Of a DNA stretch of 64,000 nt, positions 34,243 to 46,731 are shown in pieces; within the stretch, counting starts at the first letter, position 1; each line of letters starts with the position of its first letter. Position numbers and translations under genes: made by a program. This DNA is from Arachnopeziza araneosa (Eukaryota > Ascomycota > Leotiomycetes > Helotiales > Arachnopezizaceae). The stretch covers positions 434,001 to 498,000 of the forward strand of contig QYAI01000003.1 of the NCBI GenBank assembly GCA_003988855.1, given 5' to 3'. The notes below the pieces were generated by a model. It did no database searches. It was not told the origin of the DNA and saw only the letters and a list, made by a program, of their open reading frames with translations.

Positions 34243-35402
34243 GCTCTGTACCTTGAGATTTCTTTGGTCTTCTCATCCTCTTTAGTGCATATACTGAACG
34301 CTCATGACCCCTGCTTGTTCTAATACCCCCGGAGGTCTCTCCATCGATACTTTGGCCCTGTCACCCGCGAATATCGAGCTTATTTGTCGAAAATTCTTTG
34401 CCAAAAGGCACCATCACCTCCGCCTTTTGGTTCAACGACAGCCCTCGGAATTTTCTTTTCTTTTGTATTAATGTTTGTTGTAAAATGGATACGTACGTGT
34501 GATTGCACACTGCTCCAAATGGTTGTGGATACACGAGGTCAATCTTTGATGCTTAGGAAGGCGCAACGGCGGTGTTCTGAACAGATGAGTGTTCTTTGGT
34601 GGAGGTGCTGGTTTCCTTCGACGACTACTGCCTTGGTTACTCGGCACACTTGCTCTTCCATATTCTGTACTTCATCGAGGGAGTTGTCCTGGCGGTAGCT
34701 CCTTAGGTGTCTATCTCTACGGCCTCTCACAATGCCGCTGGCAACTTGCATATATACTTCAGTCTCTCGGATCTTTTCTCCTCGAGAGACCGTTGGAAGA
34801 AAATATGCATTTGCTTGTGGCTTGCCTACAGGGGATAGGCGTATCGTCGTTTGTATTCTATGGTAGTCTAGTGGAGAGGAAAGGAAAAAGATACTCGATC
34901 TGTTGCATCGTCGCTTCGTTCATTAATTCGCAGCACGCGATATCCACTGTCTGACTTCTTTGTATGATACCTATTCTCATCTTCTTGTTCTCCTATGATA
35001 CTTTGCCTTGGGAACTAAAAACACGCCGATTTAAGACGCCTTGGTTTTGAATCGCGCACTAATGTGACGCCTTTAAAGTAACTGTAGGATTTTGCCGTTA
35101 GAAACTAGGACGTGGCTTAAGATGAATATCTCAACACGAATCCAGAATAGAATTGTTTTCCTTTCCGTTCAAAATCCACGAAAGAGAGTCCGGTCTTTAT
35201 CCTCAAGCCTTTACCCCACTTCTAAACTCCCACCTCGGACTAAAAAGTTCTAGCCCGTCCGTGACATCTTGTTATCAAAGAATTGCGACTTGCATATACT
35301 TAGGATTCGCCCGCTATTTTATACCAAGGCAGCTAGCTATTGGATAACCTATCTACGCAGCATATTACGAGATTTATAGGAAATAGATATTTGACTATTA
35401 TA
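34243..35402. other. Intergenic region, SUN-family gene to DUF202 gene
   Basis: About 1.16 kb with the 3' region of the SUN-family gene and the upstream region of the DUF202 gene. Short overlapping frames on both strands are not convincing. No repeat or RNA gene is seen. Confidence 0.45.
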
Positions 35403-36303
35403 ATGTCCGCTCCCACCTCGGCAAACATCGCTATTAGAAGACCAAGAGATACGGACACCTCCTCGGCCTCTCCCTCACCTTCATACTTTGGGAGACGAAC
35501 CCCAAAAGATCGGATAGACGGCGTTTTAGAGTCTGCACGGGCAAGGCAAGTGACAATGGACGACCCTCTTTCAGCGAGTCCAAGATCTAAAGCACTGGAG
35601 GAGAGCCATAATGTAGAAGGAACAGAGAGCAGCGCAGATGAGAGTACGAGTATAGTCCGCAGTCAAAGTCGACGAAGCGCAGTAGTGAATTATCAGAGCA
35701 CAGCGAGTAAAAAGCCTTTGCGGTCCAGACCGAGTACGACGAGTGTAAGAAGAGTAGGCAGGGTAATTCCTACCGAGGAACATGGAGAGACTGACGTGGA
35801 TGAGCATGAGAGTTGGTGGGCGAGGGTACTGAGTGACTATGGGAGCATTGAGCTGGAAAATAAGGGAAGTGTAGCAAGAGATCATCTAGCTCTCGGTTGG
35901 TACCTGCTTCCCAGCTATGCAACACTGCTAATCAGCCTCTCCCTCAGAACGCACATTTTTGGCCTGGCTTCGGACCTCTCTCGCCTTTGCATCCATTGGC
36001 ATAGCCATAACTCAACTCTTTCGTCTCAACACGACCTCTGCTTCCCAAGGTTCCGGTCCAGATCCATATCAGCATCTCAGGCAGATGGGCAAGCCTCTAG
36101 GTGCTACATTTTTAGGGATTAGCATCATGATGCTGTTTGTGGGATTTCATAGGTACTTTGAAAGCCAACATTGGATTATACGTGGCAAGTTTCCTGCGAG
36201 TAGAGGAAGCATAGCCTTGGTTGCAACGGTCACGTTTGCTTTGATTATCGCGAGCTTGGTCATTGTGATTATAGTTGAGCCTGGGAAGTTTGAAAAGAAG
36301 TGA
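35403..36303 (+). CDS. DUF202-domain membrane protein
   Basis: Exons 35403-35895 and 35948-36303 with a 52-bp intron give 282 residues. The N-terminal ~150 residues are Ser/Arg-rich and probably disordered. The exon junction restores the DUF202 signature: DHLALERTFLAWLRTSLAFA, followed by hydrophobic segments at GIAITQLF, PLGATFLGISIMMLFVGFHR and the C-terminal LVATVTFALIIASLVIVIIV. The domain thus has three helices, as in bacterial YidH and in the membrane part of yeast Vtc proteins. The molecular function is unknown. Confidence 0.9.
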
Positions 36304-36721
36304 GAGGTAGCCTGTGACTTGAGCTTGAAACCCATACCCAGGTGGTGAATCTACTGTTATACTGATAAAGGAGAGTTTGTAGATATCGGTATTTAATTGA
36401 AATAGATGCAAAGATATAAAACATGTATAATCTGTTAAGTAAATCGGCTGACACCCAAATATTTAGAGTCTTCTTTGAGCTTCGAAGCTTGAGTCTCTAC
36501 TTGGGCGGCTTCTCAGGTGTGGCTTTCCAACTTTTTCTTTTGTGAGTTGTCTGAAGTTCGTATCTAATCCAAATATTGTAAATCCAAATGTAAGGTTCGA
36601 TTGAAGTTCAAATTCTGATTTATATGATCGGTACTCCTTCCGATTCTACCCCTCTATCAACCCCACCATCTCACATGTTCATCAACAAACAACGAATCCG
36701 CAAGTACAGTTACATAAAGCA
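36304..36721. other. Intergenic region, DUF202 gene to HCS1
   Basis: About 420 bp of AT-rich sequence with the DUF202 3' end and the helicase promoter. Nothing else is visible. Confidence 0.45.
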
Positions 36722-39308
36722 ATGGCTCCGAAAGATGCAACAGATATTCCCTCGTTTGCTCAGACTCAGCTCGCTCTCCTAGATGCTGAGCTACAATCTG
36801 AGCTACAAGAAACCTCCTCTGCCATCTCATCCACCACACCCACTGCTCTCCAACGCGCGGGTCTCGCCATCACCAATTTGACGCTCTCCTCTCAACGCAC
36901 CGGCCTGGGCGGCAAGACCGTAGTAGAACTTGCGCCTGACTCGGCCACGGCCAATGCTGAGGGAGAGCTCCCGGAACATGGTGTTAGGACTGGAGATATT
37001 GTAGTTGTGAGTGAGCAGCCATCTGGGAGTGCGAGAAAGAGAGAGGTCAAAGAACTGGAGGCGAAGGGTTCTAGAGGAGTGGTAACGAGGGTGGGTAGAG
37101 CAGCGATCTGGGTTGCGCTCGATGAGAAGGAAGAGGGTGAAGGGGTGGCAGGAAGGAGACTTTGGGTGGTGAAGTTGGCAAATGATGTTACTTATAAGAG
37201 GTGAATGCTGTTTTAAGCCTCTATGATAATAAGCTTACACAATCAGGATGAACCAGGTAATGGGAAGAATGTTGAAAATGAAGGAGGATGAGTATTCAAG
37301 TTTTGTGAGAGTCTTATTTGGTTTGACCACACCAAGCCCAGTCGAAGAAGTTGGCAGCGACATCGAATGGATTGACGAGAGTTTGAATGAGAGTCAACAA
37401 GATGCCATCAAGTTTGCGCTGGGATCAAGAGAAGTGGCACTCATCCATGGACCCCCAGGAGTAAGTCATCTATCGTCCTATTCTTTACAGAATACACTAC
37501 CACCTCGCACTTTCAAATTGCACACTAATCTCGAATAACACAGACCGGTAAAACTCATACTCTGATCGAACTCATTCTCCAGATGTTGAAGCAAAATCTT
37601 CGTGTACTTGTTTGTGGACCTTCTAACATCTCCGTTGACAACATTGTTGAACGGCTTGCACCTCACAAAATTCAAATAGTCCGTCTTGGTCATCCAGCTC
37701 GGCTCTTACCATCGGTACTCAATCATTCTCTAGACGTACTCACGCAGACATCGGAGGCTGGCGCTATCGTTAAAGATATCAGAAAGGAGATGGATACTAA
37801 GCAGGCTTCAATTCGCAAAACGAAGAGTGGGAAAGAGAGGAAGCAGATTTACGGCGATATCAGAGAACTCAGGAAAGAATTCAGAGAGCGAGAGAAGAAG
37901 GTCGTTGGAGCTTTACTTGGAAACAGTAAAGTTGTCCTTGCGACCCTGCATGGTGCAGGAGGTTTCAATATGAAGGATGAAGTTTTTGATGTTGTAATCA
38001 TTGATGAGGCCAGTCAAGCTCTTGAAGCTCAATGTTGGGTACCTCTTCTCCGAGCTAAGAAGGTTGTGCTTGCCGGCGATCATCTTCAATTGCCGCCTAC
38101 CATTAAGTCTCTGAATTCAAAAGAGGCCAAAATCAAAATGAAGGAAACGGAGGGCATAATCAAAGGGATGACTCTTGAGACAACATTGTTCGATCGGTTA
38201 CTTAAACTTCATGGCCCCAAAATCAAGAGAATGCTTACCACACAATATCGGATGCATGAGAAAATCATGAGATTTCCATCTGACGAACTGTACGAGTCAA
38301 AACTTATTGCAGCTGATGAAGTAAAGGCGAGAATCTTGAAGGACCTCCCATATGAGGTGGCCGAAATGGAAGATACCACCGAACCTTTAATCTTCTTTGA
38401 TACTCAAGGGGGCGACTTTCCCGAAAAAAATGAGGAAGAGGAAGTTGATAAGAAGCCCAATAGAGGGATGATGGGGGAGAGTAAAAGTAATGAGATGGAG
38501 GCGGTGTTGGTGAAGCAACACGTCAAAAGTCTTGTGAGCCTTTCACTTGCGACCTGAGTTGCTTTCAAATTGCAATATCCAATGCTAACGATGTGTAGGT
38601 CGACGCAGGTATCAAACCGGAAGATATTGCAGTCATTACGCCGTACAATGCCCAGGTAAGAGAGATGATATCTTTCGAAATATTCATTTAAGTACAACGA
38701 AGTGCTATGCAAAGATGGTTACATCATCTCCGAGTACTACTCTACGTAACATTTCTGTATTTTGCCAAATCGTTACGGCGTGAAATATTATATACTATAG
38801 AATCTCATACTCTTGTCAGCTTTTACGAATCCTCTTAGGCTAACTGATGCAGGTCGCATTAATTGCACGTTCTATGAAAGAGGCTTTTCCCGGCGTCGAA
38901 TTGGGAAGTGTGGATGGGTTTCAAGGAAGAGAGAAGGAAGCGATCATTGTCAGCCTCGTCAGGAGCAATCCAGAACACGAAGTAGGCTTTCTAGGAGAGA
39001 AGAGAAGACTGAATGGTGGGATAATTCTCGCAAGGGAAGCCTAACGAGATGCGTACTGATACGTTGAGTAGTCCTCATGACGAGACCCAAGCGTTCTCTC
39101 ACGGTGATAGGTGATTCTGAGACGCTTCAGTGAGTTTAGACCACCCTCTCAACCTTTTTCCGCCCCGATTAGATCTGAGAATCAATGCTGACAAGGGCTG
39201 CGTCGTAATAGAGGTAGTAAGAACAAATTCCTGAAGCGATGGATGGAGTTCTTGGAAGAAAATTCAGATCTTCGATACCCATCCGCCGCGTCACTGAATG
39301 CGCTGTGA
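36722..39308 (+). CDS. HCS1: SF1B DNA/RNA helicase, Hcs1 / IGHMBP2 type
   Basis: Known in yeast as DNA polymerase alpha-associated helicase A. Seven exons fit: 36722-37200, 37247-37460, 37544-38533, 38599-38655, 38853-39015, 39072-39129 and 39212-39308, for 685 residues. An OB/barrel-like N-terminus precedes the RecA domains. Helicase motifs in order: Walker A GPPGTGKT at residues 228-235, split by intron 2 between GPPG and TGKT; IIDEASQALE (motif II); LAGDHLQLPPT (III); TQYRMHEKIM (IV); ITPYNAQ; DGFQGREKEAIIVSLVRSN (V); and RPKRSLTVIGD (VI). Introns 4 (197 bp) and 6 (82 bp) are longer than the others. The protein lacks the R3H/zinc-finger tail of human IGHMBP2, as does the yeast protein. Confidence 0.92.
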
Positions 39309-41042
39309 GTTTACAGTAAGATTTCACGGATTGATGATAAGCTGGCGAAATCTCGGTCGAGATATCCGAGCCAGCGAGCATCGCATCGCAGAACTCCTAG
39401 CAACAGAAAACACCGGCAAGGGTAAGTGTTTCGTGGTATCTTGGAACCCCAAAGCTCGTCTCCAGCGATCTAACGGGAACCACACGAGGATTTCAGGCGA
39501 ATGGCGAGCGCTGATGGAGTTTTGCTTCAGATGATAAGAGGTGGGGTGGTATTGATATGGAGTCATGAGGAGCAGAAGATTTCGCTGTCCGAGAGAAAGG
39601 GTCGAGAGGGCCAACTCTCGAAGCGAACCAGATATTGCAGGTCTCAGGGCATGATTCAGCTGTGATTTGTTGTTTTCCTCCGGCGCAAAGAAGGAGCAGA
39701 ATGTTTGCAGCAAACAACCAGCATTGTGAGCCAAAAGTCCAACTTCTCACCCTTCACAATCCTCTCCCTGGTCCTCAGCCCGCCCGCCACCAAGCCCAAA
39801 TTCGCTAAAAAGCCGGTGAACTAGTCCCAAGAGTGTGGCGAGAGGCTTCGGCTTTCCGAGCTTGGACCCATCTTCGCGCATCCAACTCCATTTCCTTTTC
39901 CCTTTCCTCCTGAATTGATGTTTCATGCACGCAGCATTCGCATTGAATCTGTCCAGAGTATTGACTCGGGCTCTCAGACTGGTCCTGCATGCGAGCGGCA
40001 CGAGAAGGGCAAGATGCAGCCGAAGATCCCCTTGGAGTCGACGAAGACTCGAACTCGTACTCCTCCTCTCATGCAACCCTCACTCCTCTGGCGCGCCGCA
40101 CCTGCAGGCGAATGGTCACGTCCATCAGCAAGTAAGAAGCGCCTGTGCAGTGGTCAAGCTCCAGGATGACATTTGATACCAGGCTGGCTGCTCGGCACGG
40201 TGGCCCTTTTCGCGCATGCAGAGCCATTCGTCGCCATCAACCCCCCCATTCCAGACGCGTTTTCCAGACGTCGGTCTGGGATGGATGAAAAGGGCAAGGC
40301 TCCTTGCATCGAAGTCTGTGGGCGCCTTCTATCGGTACCAGTCGTCGCCATCCATTATTACACGCCACCACTCACTATGACACCCCTCCAGAGTCGGCAT
40401 TCTTGCCTTCTCGTTCTGGACAGAGTCTCCCACCACTGCAGTTCTGGCGGTCATGATTGAGGCCCGTTCGGCGAGATGCCATGCAAGGCGCGGCAGACCA
40501 AGACGGCCGAAAGAAAAAGCAAGAGGACGTTACCCCTTCCACTCCACTTTTCAGGGTGTCTGAACTAGCCCATTTGCTGGGTCTTGCACCAAACGTCTTC
40601 CGTGGGGTCGTTAGGTCCAAGAATGGCGCAAAGTCCCTATGCGGCTCAGCAGGGGTCCCTTTCTATCTGATTGATCTCCCGCTTTCCATTTTCTATTTTA
40701 ACCCATGCTGAGGTCCTCTACTCTCATGTCGTTTCATGGGGTCTCCTAGCAGACGTCGCAAGATATATTCACGCGGTGCCTCCCTCGGTCACGTATGGTT
40801 GGAGATGATTGTCGCGGCTAGTCCCTCTCCGCAGGTCAAGCATAACGACACGGTTCATGTATAATAATATATGAACAATGAAATAACATGCGTCCAAACT
40901 AGCTGGCAATGCTTCCGCCTTCTTCCATCCATTCACCAAGGTATCCCACGGGCAACACTTTCATATAGATCTACGTCCCCGGGCGTTCCATCTATGCCCT
41001 CTTGTTCTCGGTCGACCCGTCATCTCTCGAGTCCCAGCCGTT
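39309..41042. other. Intergenic region downstream of HCS1
   Basis: About 1.7 kb without a supportable gene. Several overlapping frames on both strands near 39.75-40.6 kb have no recognisable product and mixed composition. Confidence 0.45.
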
Positions 41043-43111
41043 ATGAGTAAAGCCAAAAGTTCTAAGAAGTGGCTCGGTCCCACGAGGTCGAATACTGGGA
41101 CGTCCATACGGGGAAAAACTATATCAAACCCGATTCCTATCATAGACGACGATGAGTTTCCTATCAGAACTCCAGGCGCTGGCATGGCTCAACCCGTAGG
41201 GGATGAAGCGCTTGACTATCTGGCTGTCCACAGGAAATCTGCCTCCACACATCTGGAAAGCCTTTCTCCTCACCAGACTGGAATCGCCATCAGTGACTTT
41301 AGCGAACCTCCTACTACCAACCAGGTACCTTCAACAACTAGCTCCTCTCCAAAAGCCGCTCCGCGGCTACCAATCCAGGTCAGCACAGTACGAAATTCTG
41401 TAGCAAGTATACCTTCTGGCTCGAGTGGTGGAACTGGGAAACCGGAGAGGAAAAAGTCCGGTATCAGATCTGCTTTCCGAAGGATTTTTGGTAGAAGAAA
41501 AGACAGCACATCGTCAAAGTCAGAAAACCAAAATTCTACCGATACGAGAGGGCTACATCGCAGCGTCTGTATTCCCTTTGAGATTATTTAACTTTGATTA
41601 ACAAACCCTAGGATCCTATCACTCTTCGAAGTCCAAATGGAACGTCCGCCTTAACTCAGCAACGTTCTGCTTCTTTACCTATCAACGAGTTCAACCGCGC
41701 GCTGCGATCTCACTCGATCGTGGCAGAAGATTTGCTACCCCGGAACAGCGGTTCTATACAGCGCGATTCGGCGCAGACAACAGATATAACGGGACGTCCG
41801 CGGAGGGCCACAACGCCCAGTAGGTTATGGACACCGAATAGGAATGGAGGATATGTGGACTGGACAGGCCTCTCACCAAGACCGGCAAGCAGTCATCCAA
41901 GAGGAAGCGGGATTGTCTCTGCTGGAGAAGCTGAGACTGACATCGGGACTGCAATCACATCTGGCAACCGCCATAATCCAAATAGACGATCGAGAAGTCT
42001 CGGTGAACTGCGAGACACCTCTGATGGTCCTCTAGTTATCCGGCGGAGGAGTGACGAGATTAGGTATTGGCGCGAAAGCTATGACCCTCCGATCATGTCA
42101 CCAATATCATCAAACAAGCCAGAAGTGGAAGAAACGATAGGGATGGATGACGAGAACAAGGAAAATGAAGCACCCACAGAGGAACCACAGCCTTTTAATT
42201 TCGGATTGTTGAGTGAGATGGCGGGGATGAAAATCACTCAGGCCGCAAGCCTCGAGAGCCGAGTACAGCAACTTGAGGAACATATGCAGTCTTTAGAAAG
42301 GATGATGAATTCCAGCCTGAAGGCCCAGGAAGAAGGAATACAACTTCAGGATCCTCCAACAAGGAACTTGTCGAATGCCCGAAGTTCTTCACTCTTCAAA
42401 ACAACAACCAATGAGTCTGAACCTGTTTTACCAAAGCATCCTCGATCAAGGGAACCGATTGATGCTCCCCAAAATATTCATGACGAGTTCCCTTCGTTTT
42501 CGAGCAGTTATTACAGTCGACCATCTACAATGTCGACTAACAATTCTCAACACCCATCCATTGACATCTTTTCAGCCACCACAACATCACAACCAGAGCC
42601 GGAAAGGACGCCACGGCCTCTCTCCACCTCTACCACAATCCGAAATCCAACTTCCAGCTCTCCAACGGTACCAAAAGATGGTGTCTTCACAACAGAACAC
42701 TACAAAGCTCTAACAAGCATGATCCTCGCCGAGCAAACCGCTCGACGAGAGCTCGAGGCACAAGTTCGCAAGTTGCAGCAACAAGTCCACACTCTACGCT
42801 CCACAGGACCAACTTCCTATCCCACGCCCGACTCGGATCAAAACCGCATCTCGAACTTCCTACGCGATGACACTGCCACAGGAGACTCCTATTCTAATTT
42901 CGACCGAGATGAAGAAAGCAGCGACGATGGCGGAATCTCTCATCATGAAGAGTTTCGCACACCTAACGAAGAATCGGGCCGTTTTGGGGATGAGATTTTC
43001 GGTGAAGCTGTCAGTCATGATGGGACTGAGAATATGAAAACCACTCCCAGAACGCTAAGCTTGAGCCAGATTACAATGGGAAAGGGGGCGCAACCAGGGT
43101 TAGAATTTTGA
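41043..43111 (+). CDS. Uncharacterised fungal protein with coiled-coil segments
   Basis: Exons 41043-41564 and 41612-43111, joined by a 47-bp phase-0 intron, give 673 residues. Most of the protein is Ser/Pro/Arg-rich and probably disordered. It has a basic patch (RKKSGIRSAFRRIFGRRK), a LPINEFNRALRSHSIV segment, RRRSDEIRYWRESYDPP, and two short coiled coils: LESRVQQLEEHMQSLERMM in the middle and a TARRELEAQVRKLQQQVHTL helix further on. I recall similar proteins in other filamentous ascomycetes, with the same basic patch and EIRYWRESYDP block, but no assigned function. A scaffold or cytoskeleton-linked role is only a guess. Confidence 0.75.
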
Positions 43112-45383
43112 CACTTTGTAAACTTGGATAATACCATGGCCGACGATAACGCAAGAAGGCGGTGTCATATTGTGTTGTGCTGTACGTTTAGCGGGTTGGG
43201 TTAGGTCTGATCGTGCCGAATTAGCATTGTAGGATAGCGGGGGCGTTGCATAGTGTTAATGAAGTTCGTTTTGATAATGGTTTGAGGACGAAGTTCGCTA
43301 CAGCTTTAGGTAGGTGCTAGCAGTACTCCCTTTTTCTCATTGCTTATGGATTTCTTTGCTAAGGTACAGCCACCTCTCGAAATAGATGGCCTCAATATCT
43401 TCGAGTACCTACAAACTACATCAGCTTTGATTGTAGTTGCCATTACCTGCTGTGTGTGAGTGGCACATACTACGGTGAGAGATAGCCATAGTACTATAGC
43501 CCAAAAGGGCATCTATCTCGTTTTGTTTCCTTCCAAGATGAAGAAGGAGCTCAGTCCTACAGACAAAATTCAGTGGGAGGGGTTGTCAGGATGAGTATCC
43601 TCACGATTCGATCTATATCAGATGCACAAGGTTTCAAGAAGGGGTGTGATGATGATCCTCCTACGTCTCGAGAGCGGGTACTTGAAAGTCAAGTAACTAA
43701 ATAATAACCCTAGAGACGAAAGATAACCTCTGAGCTTTGAAATCCCTACCTTCCCGATACCTTGCGAGGATAGAACCAGTGAGAGTCAAAGCCAGGCTCT
43801 CTTTCCCGAATCGGTAGCGTGCAAAGTAGAAGCTTCGTAGAGAGCAGGAATTCTCTAATTTTACTACTCTTAATTAAAGGGAATATCTGCTTGGGTCTAT
43901 AACAAATTGCTTGGTAGAGGATTTCAACTGGAATCGAGGTTTTCAACTCGGTTTATCATCACACAGTTTTTGGAAACGGGTGTTCCTACATTCTCTCGTC
44001 TGGGGAGAGATGGATCGGTGCTGCTCTCGGGACTATCGTCTAGAATGTTGTTCTGCAGTATCCATTCTGGTCGTCATGGTCACTGCTACGGGACTCGGTG
44101 ACGAACGATGCTGTTCGCCTCTGTGATGAAAAGTTTTCGCATCAGATGGGGGAGGCCCCGGGACTTGCAACGAAGTGCGAACGTCTCTGAATAGGTTGTC
44201 TTGAACAAGTGGTCTCGAGCAGGATTTGACGTAGCTGGAGGCTGCGCTTCTCAAGTAGGGAAGAAGTGATATGCTGAGCGTGCTGAGCGTGAGCTAGAGC
44301 GGTCCGCCGAGGGCATGGAAACGGACGTGATGGATTCAGCTCAGTTATATTATCTGTCGTATGCTCTGGTAAAACATACAAGTGTTGGCAACCTCGCATC
44401 CACATTGCATATTTTCCACTTCACTATCACCAGAAAGGCAGGGTTTGGACTGAATAGCTGAGTCAGGAGCATATCATGGGGCCGGACAAAACCTAGCTGA
44501 GTAGACTATGGTGTCAGTGACGTATTTTTCAATGGTGTTCTCCCCTTTGGCAATATGCCAAGCAAGTTGGTTACAAGGACGCGAGTCTGGACTTGCAAAA
44601 ACCACGTCGAGGTGGGCCAGCTTTGTCTCTGGTCGAGACTCAAAGGCAAGGGTCGAGCGAGTAGCTGCAGCACGGTGAATCCTCGTGAGACATGCCGCGA
44701 AGAAACGCTCGATCAAGAGGATACGTGCTGGTAAATTTCAACGACGTGATGCGTTTGCTCGTTGCGCAACAACCGTCTAGAGTTTTCAGCACCCCCTGTA
44801 AAATTGGATTCTCTTGAGACTCGACGTAGAACAAGCGTCATATGAAGCAGACTAAGACCGTGGTAAATGGTCATCTCTTCGAACGTGACAGATTTTCCGT
44901 TCTTGTAACGTCCTCGAGCCTGCTGCGCTAGACTCTTGATCCCCGATCCCTCTGCAGACAAGAGAGGGTCATCTGTGATATCGTATCTATTCACGATGGG
45001 CAGCGGCGGTGAGAAACCGAGTGGTTTGACTCTACGCTGGTCCCGTGTCGCCTGGTGGAGAGCACGCGTAAACCAACCTGCACTTACTATTCCGAGTCGA
45101 CGTGTACCCTAGAACAAACCGATTTGCTCCGTCATCTTTGAGTCTCTTGAGAGTTCGGGAGGGTAGGTCGAGTCTGGTTGGAGTGAATAACCTAATCTAA
45201 GCAACACGCTGCTCAGGAAATGCATCATGAATAACCCGCGAGAGGATAAAGATGGAAGCGCCCACAACATATTCACAACCTTTCAAGGAGTCATTATTCA
45301 AGTTGTAGACATAAATATCTGCGTTCGAATCTTCTCGTTGACATCATATCTTCTACAGCAATACAACAACGCCAGAAGACAGC
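43112..45383. other. 2.3-kb gene-free region
   Basis: No supportable gene. It holds the 3' end of the coiled-coil gene and the upstream region of the small secreted protein. Two tandem copies of GTGCTGAGC occur near 44.27 kb. Several short minus-strand frames look random. Confidence 0.45.
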
Positions 45384-45854
45384 ATGAATTTCAACCTCAG
45401 ATCACTCCTCTTTACAGCCATCACCCTCCTCCATTCTGCCAAGCAGATCACATCCACTCGGCTCTCACCACGCAACCTTCCTCCGGTTTCCCTCAGCAAC
45501 GACCAACTCTGCATCCCCAGCACATCACCGACAACATGTTCCTTCGCCTACTACCTCTTACCCCCGTTCTTCCCGACAGGAGCTTACTACTATTACTATC
45601 AGCACTCGTGTTCCGAGCCTGTCAATGATTTGACAGACAACTTCATCACCTTCACTCCAGGAGATACCACATCGGTCAGTCTCTGGACTTTCTGGCCTTT
45701 TGTATTGGAGGCTACGTTCTCCGAGGACGGAAAAGAGCTCAACTTTGAGTATGCCGGCAATTCGTATACGAGTGCGGGGAATAACAGGTGTGAGTGGGTG
45801 ATGGACGATGGGGCTACCGCGCAGTGGGCTTGTTCGATTGCGTTTGAATGTTGA
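45384..45854 (+). CDS. Small secreted cysteine-containing protein (effector-like candidate)
   Basis: Single exon, 156 residues. The first ~24 residues form a likely signal peptide (LRSLLFTAITLLHSA core). The mature part has six cysteines (LCIP, TTCSF, HSCSE, RCEW, WACS and a C-terminal FEC), enough for three disulfides, a run of tyrosines (AYYYYYQH) and a Trp-rich SLWTFWPFVLEATF stretch. I do not recognise the family. It stands alone, with 2.3 kb of gene-free DNA before and 7.6 kb after it, a setting often seen for effector-like or lineage-specific genes. That this is an effector is inference only. Confidence 0.6.
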   Translation: MNFNLRSLLFTAITLLHSAKQITSTRLSPRNLPPVSLSNDQLCIPSTSPTTCSFAYYLLPPFFPTGAYYYYYQHSCSEPVNDLTDNFITFTPGDTTSVSLWTFWPFVLEATFSEDGKELNFEYAGNSYTSAGNNRCEWVMDDGATAQWACSIAFEC

Positions 45855-46181
45855 ATGAGGGATGGATGGGAGGGGAATAATGACCTGTTATTTAATGGCT
45901 ATGTTAGACTGACTTTGGAGCAGCTGGTGGATGCATCTCGGTGATGTTTGCGATTGTTATTTTGCAAAGCAATTAGTGACTCGTGAGATTCTTAGAGATC
46001 AGAAATAGATATTTCGTTGCACATCTGCTAAGTTCACTGTTTGCCACCCACCCTAATCAACGCTTGACTGAGCATACCAACGCCTGGTACGTGTTGCCTC
46101 ACATAGAGCTCCTACTTCCTCAAAGCCGAGGAAAGAGTAATGACAATCGAATCGGCTTCTGTTCTTGACCAATCACAAAGT

Positions 46182-46731
46182 TTAATAGTGTAGAATCACC
46201 AATAAATCCCCTCCAATGCCTTGCTTGGGTATGGTTTGGTGATAACACTCTGTGAGATTCGGATCTTCAAAGATCAGACCAACCATCGGCTCGTGCTTCT
46301 TCAAGTGCCCGAGTTTGTCAGGTCTGATGTATGGAGGTCCAAACTCAAAGTTGGGATGACGAATGAGCCTCAACCATGTGTGAGTGGAGCTCTCAATCTC
46401 CTGCAACGAGGGACGGATTCGGAAGGTGTGTATTTGAAAGTTGAAATAAGAGGAGTTGAAAGCTTTGCTGCTTCATGTATCAGCAGCGATGACGAACAGT
46501 TTCATTGAGAACTTCACCTATCCCTATAGTTGCCGTGAGGACAGAACATCCTGTTTGAAGTCCACTGCCTGATATCCACTTTGATGTGTCGAAATGAGAG
46601 CACTCGGCATCTTTTTTTCTCTTAGGTTCGCCGCACTGGACTGTGACCCAATGCCCGAAACTGTCTTGGTTAGATATCTGCAAGATATTCTTGCCTCCAC
46701 TTGGAGCCGACTGGTCTTTCCGATAGCTCAC
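46182..46731 (-). pseudogene. Possible gene fragment, unidentified
   Basis: Two adjacent reverse-strand stretches read like protein: one at 46731-46480 (with FGHWVTVQCGEPKRKKDAEC) and one at 46406-46182 (with NFEFGPPYIRPDKLGHLKKH and ending LLVILHY). The second follows a good acceptor (CGTTGCAG). No GT donor I tested joins the two in frame, and no family is recognised. It could be a decayed gene, the end of a gene with unseen exons, or chance. Confidence 0.3.

Noticed and set aside
43746..43800. tRNA-like stretch on the reverse strand (GGTTCTATCC)
   Set aside because: The loop departs from the B-box consensus and no cloverleaf can be drawn.
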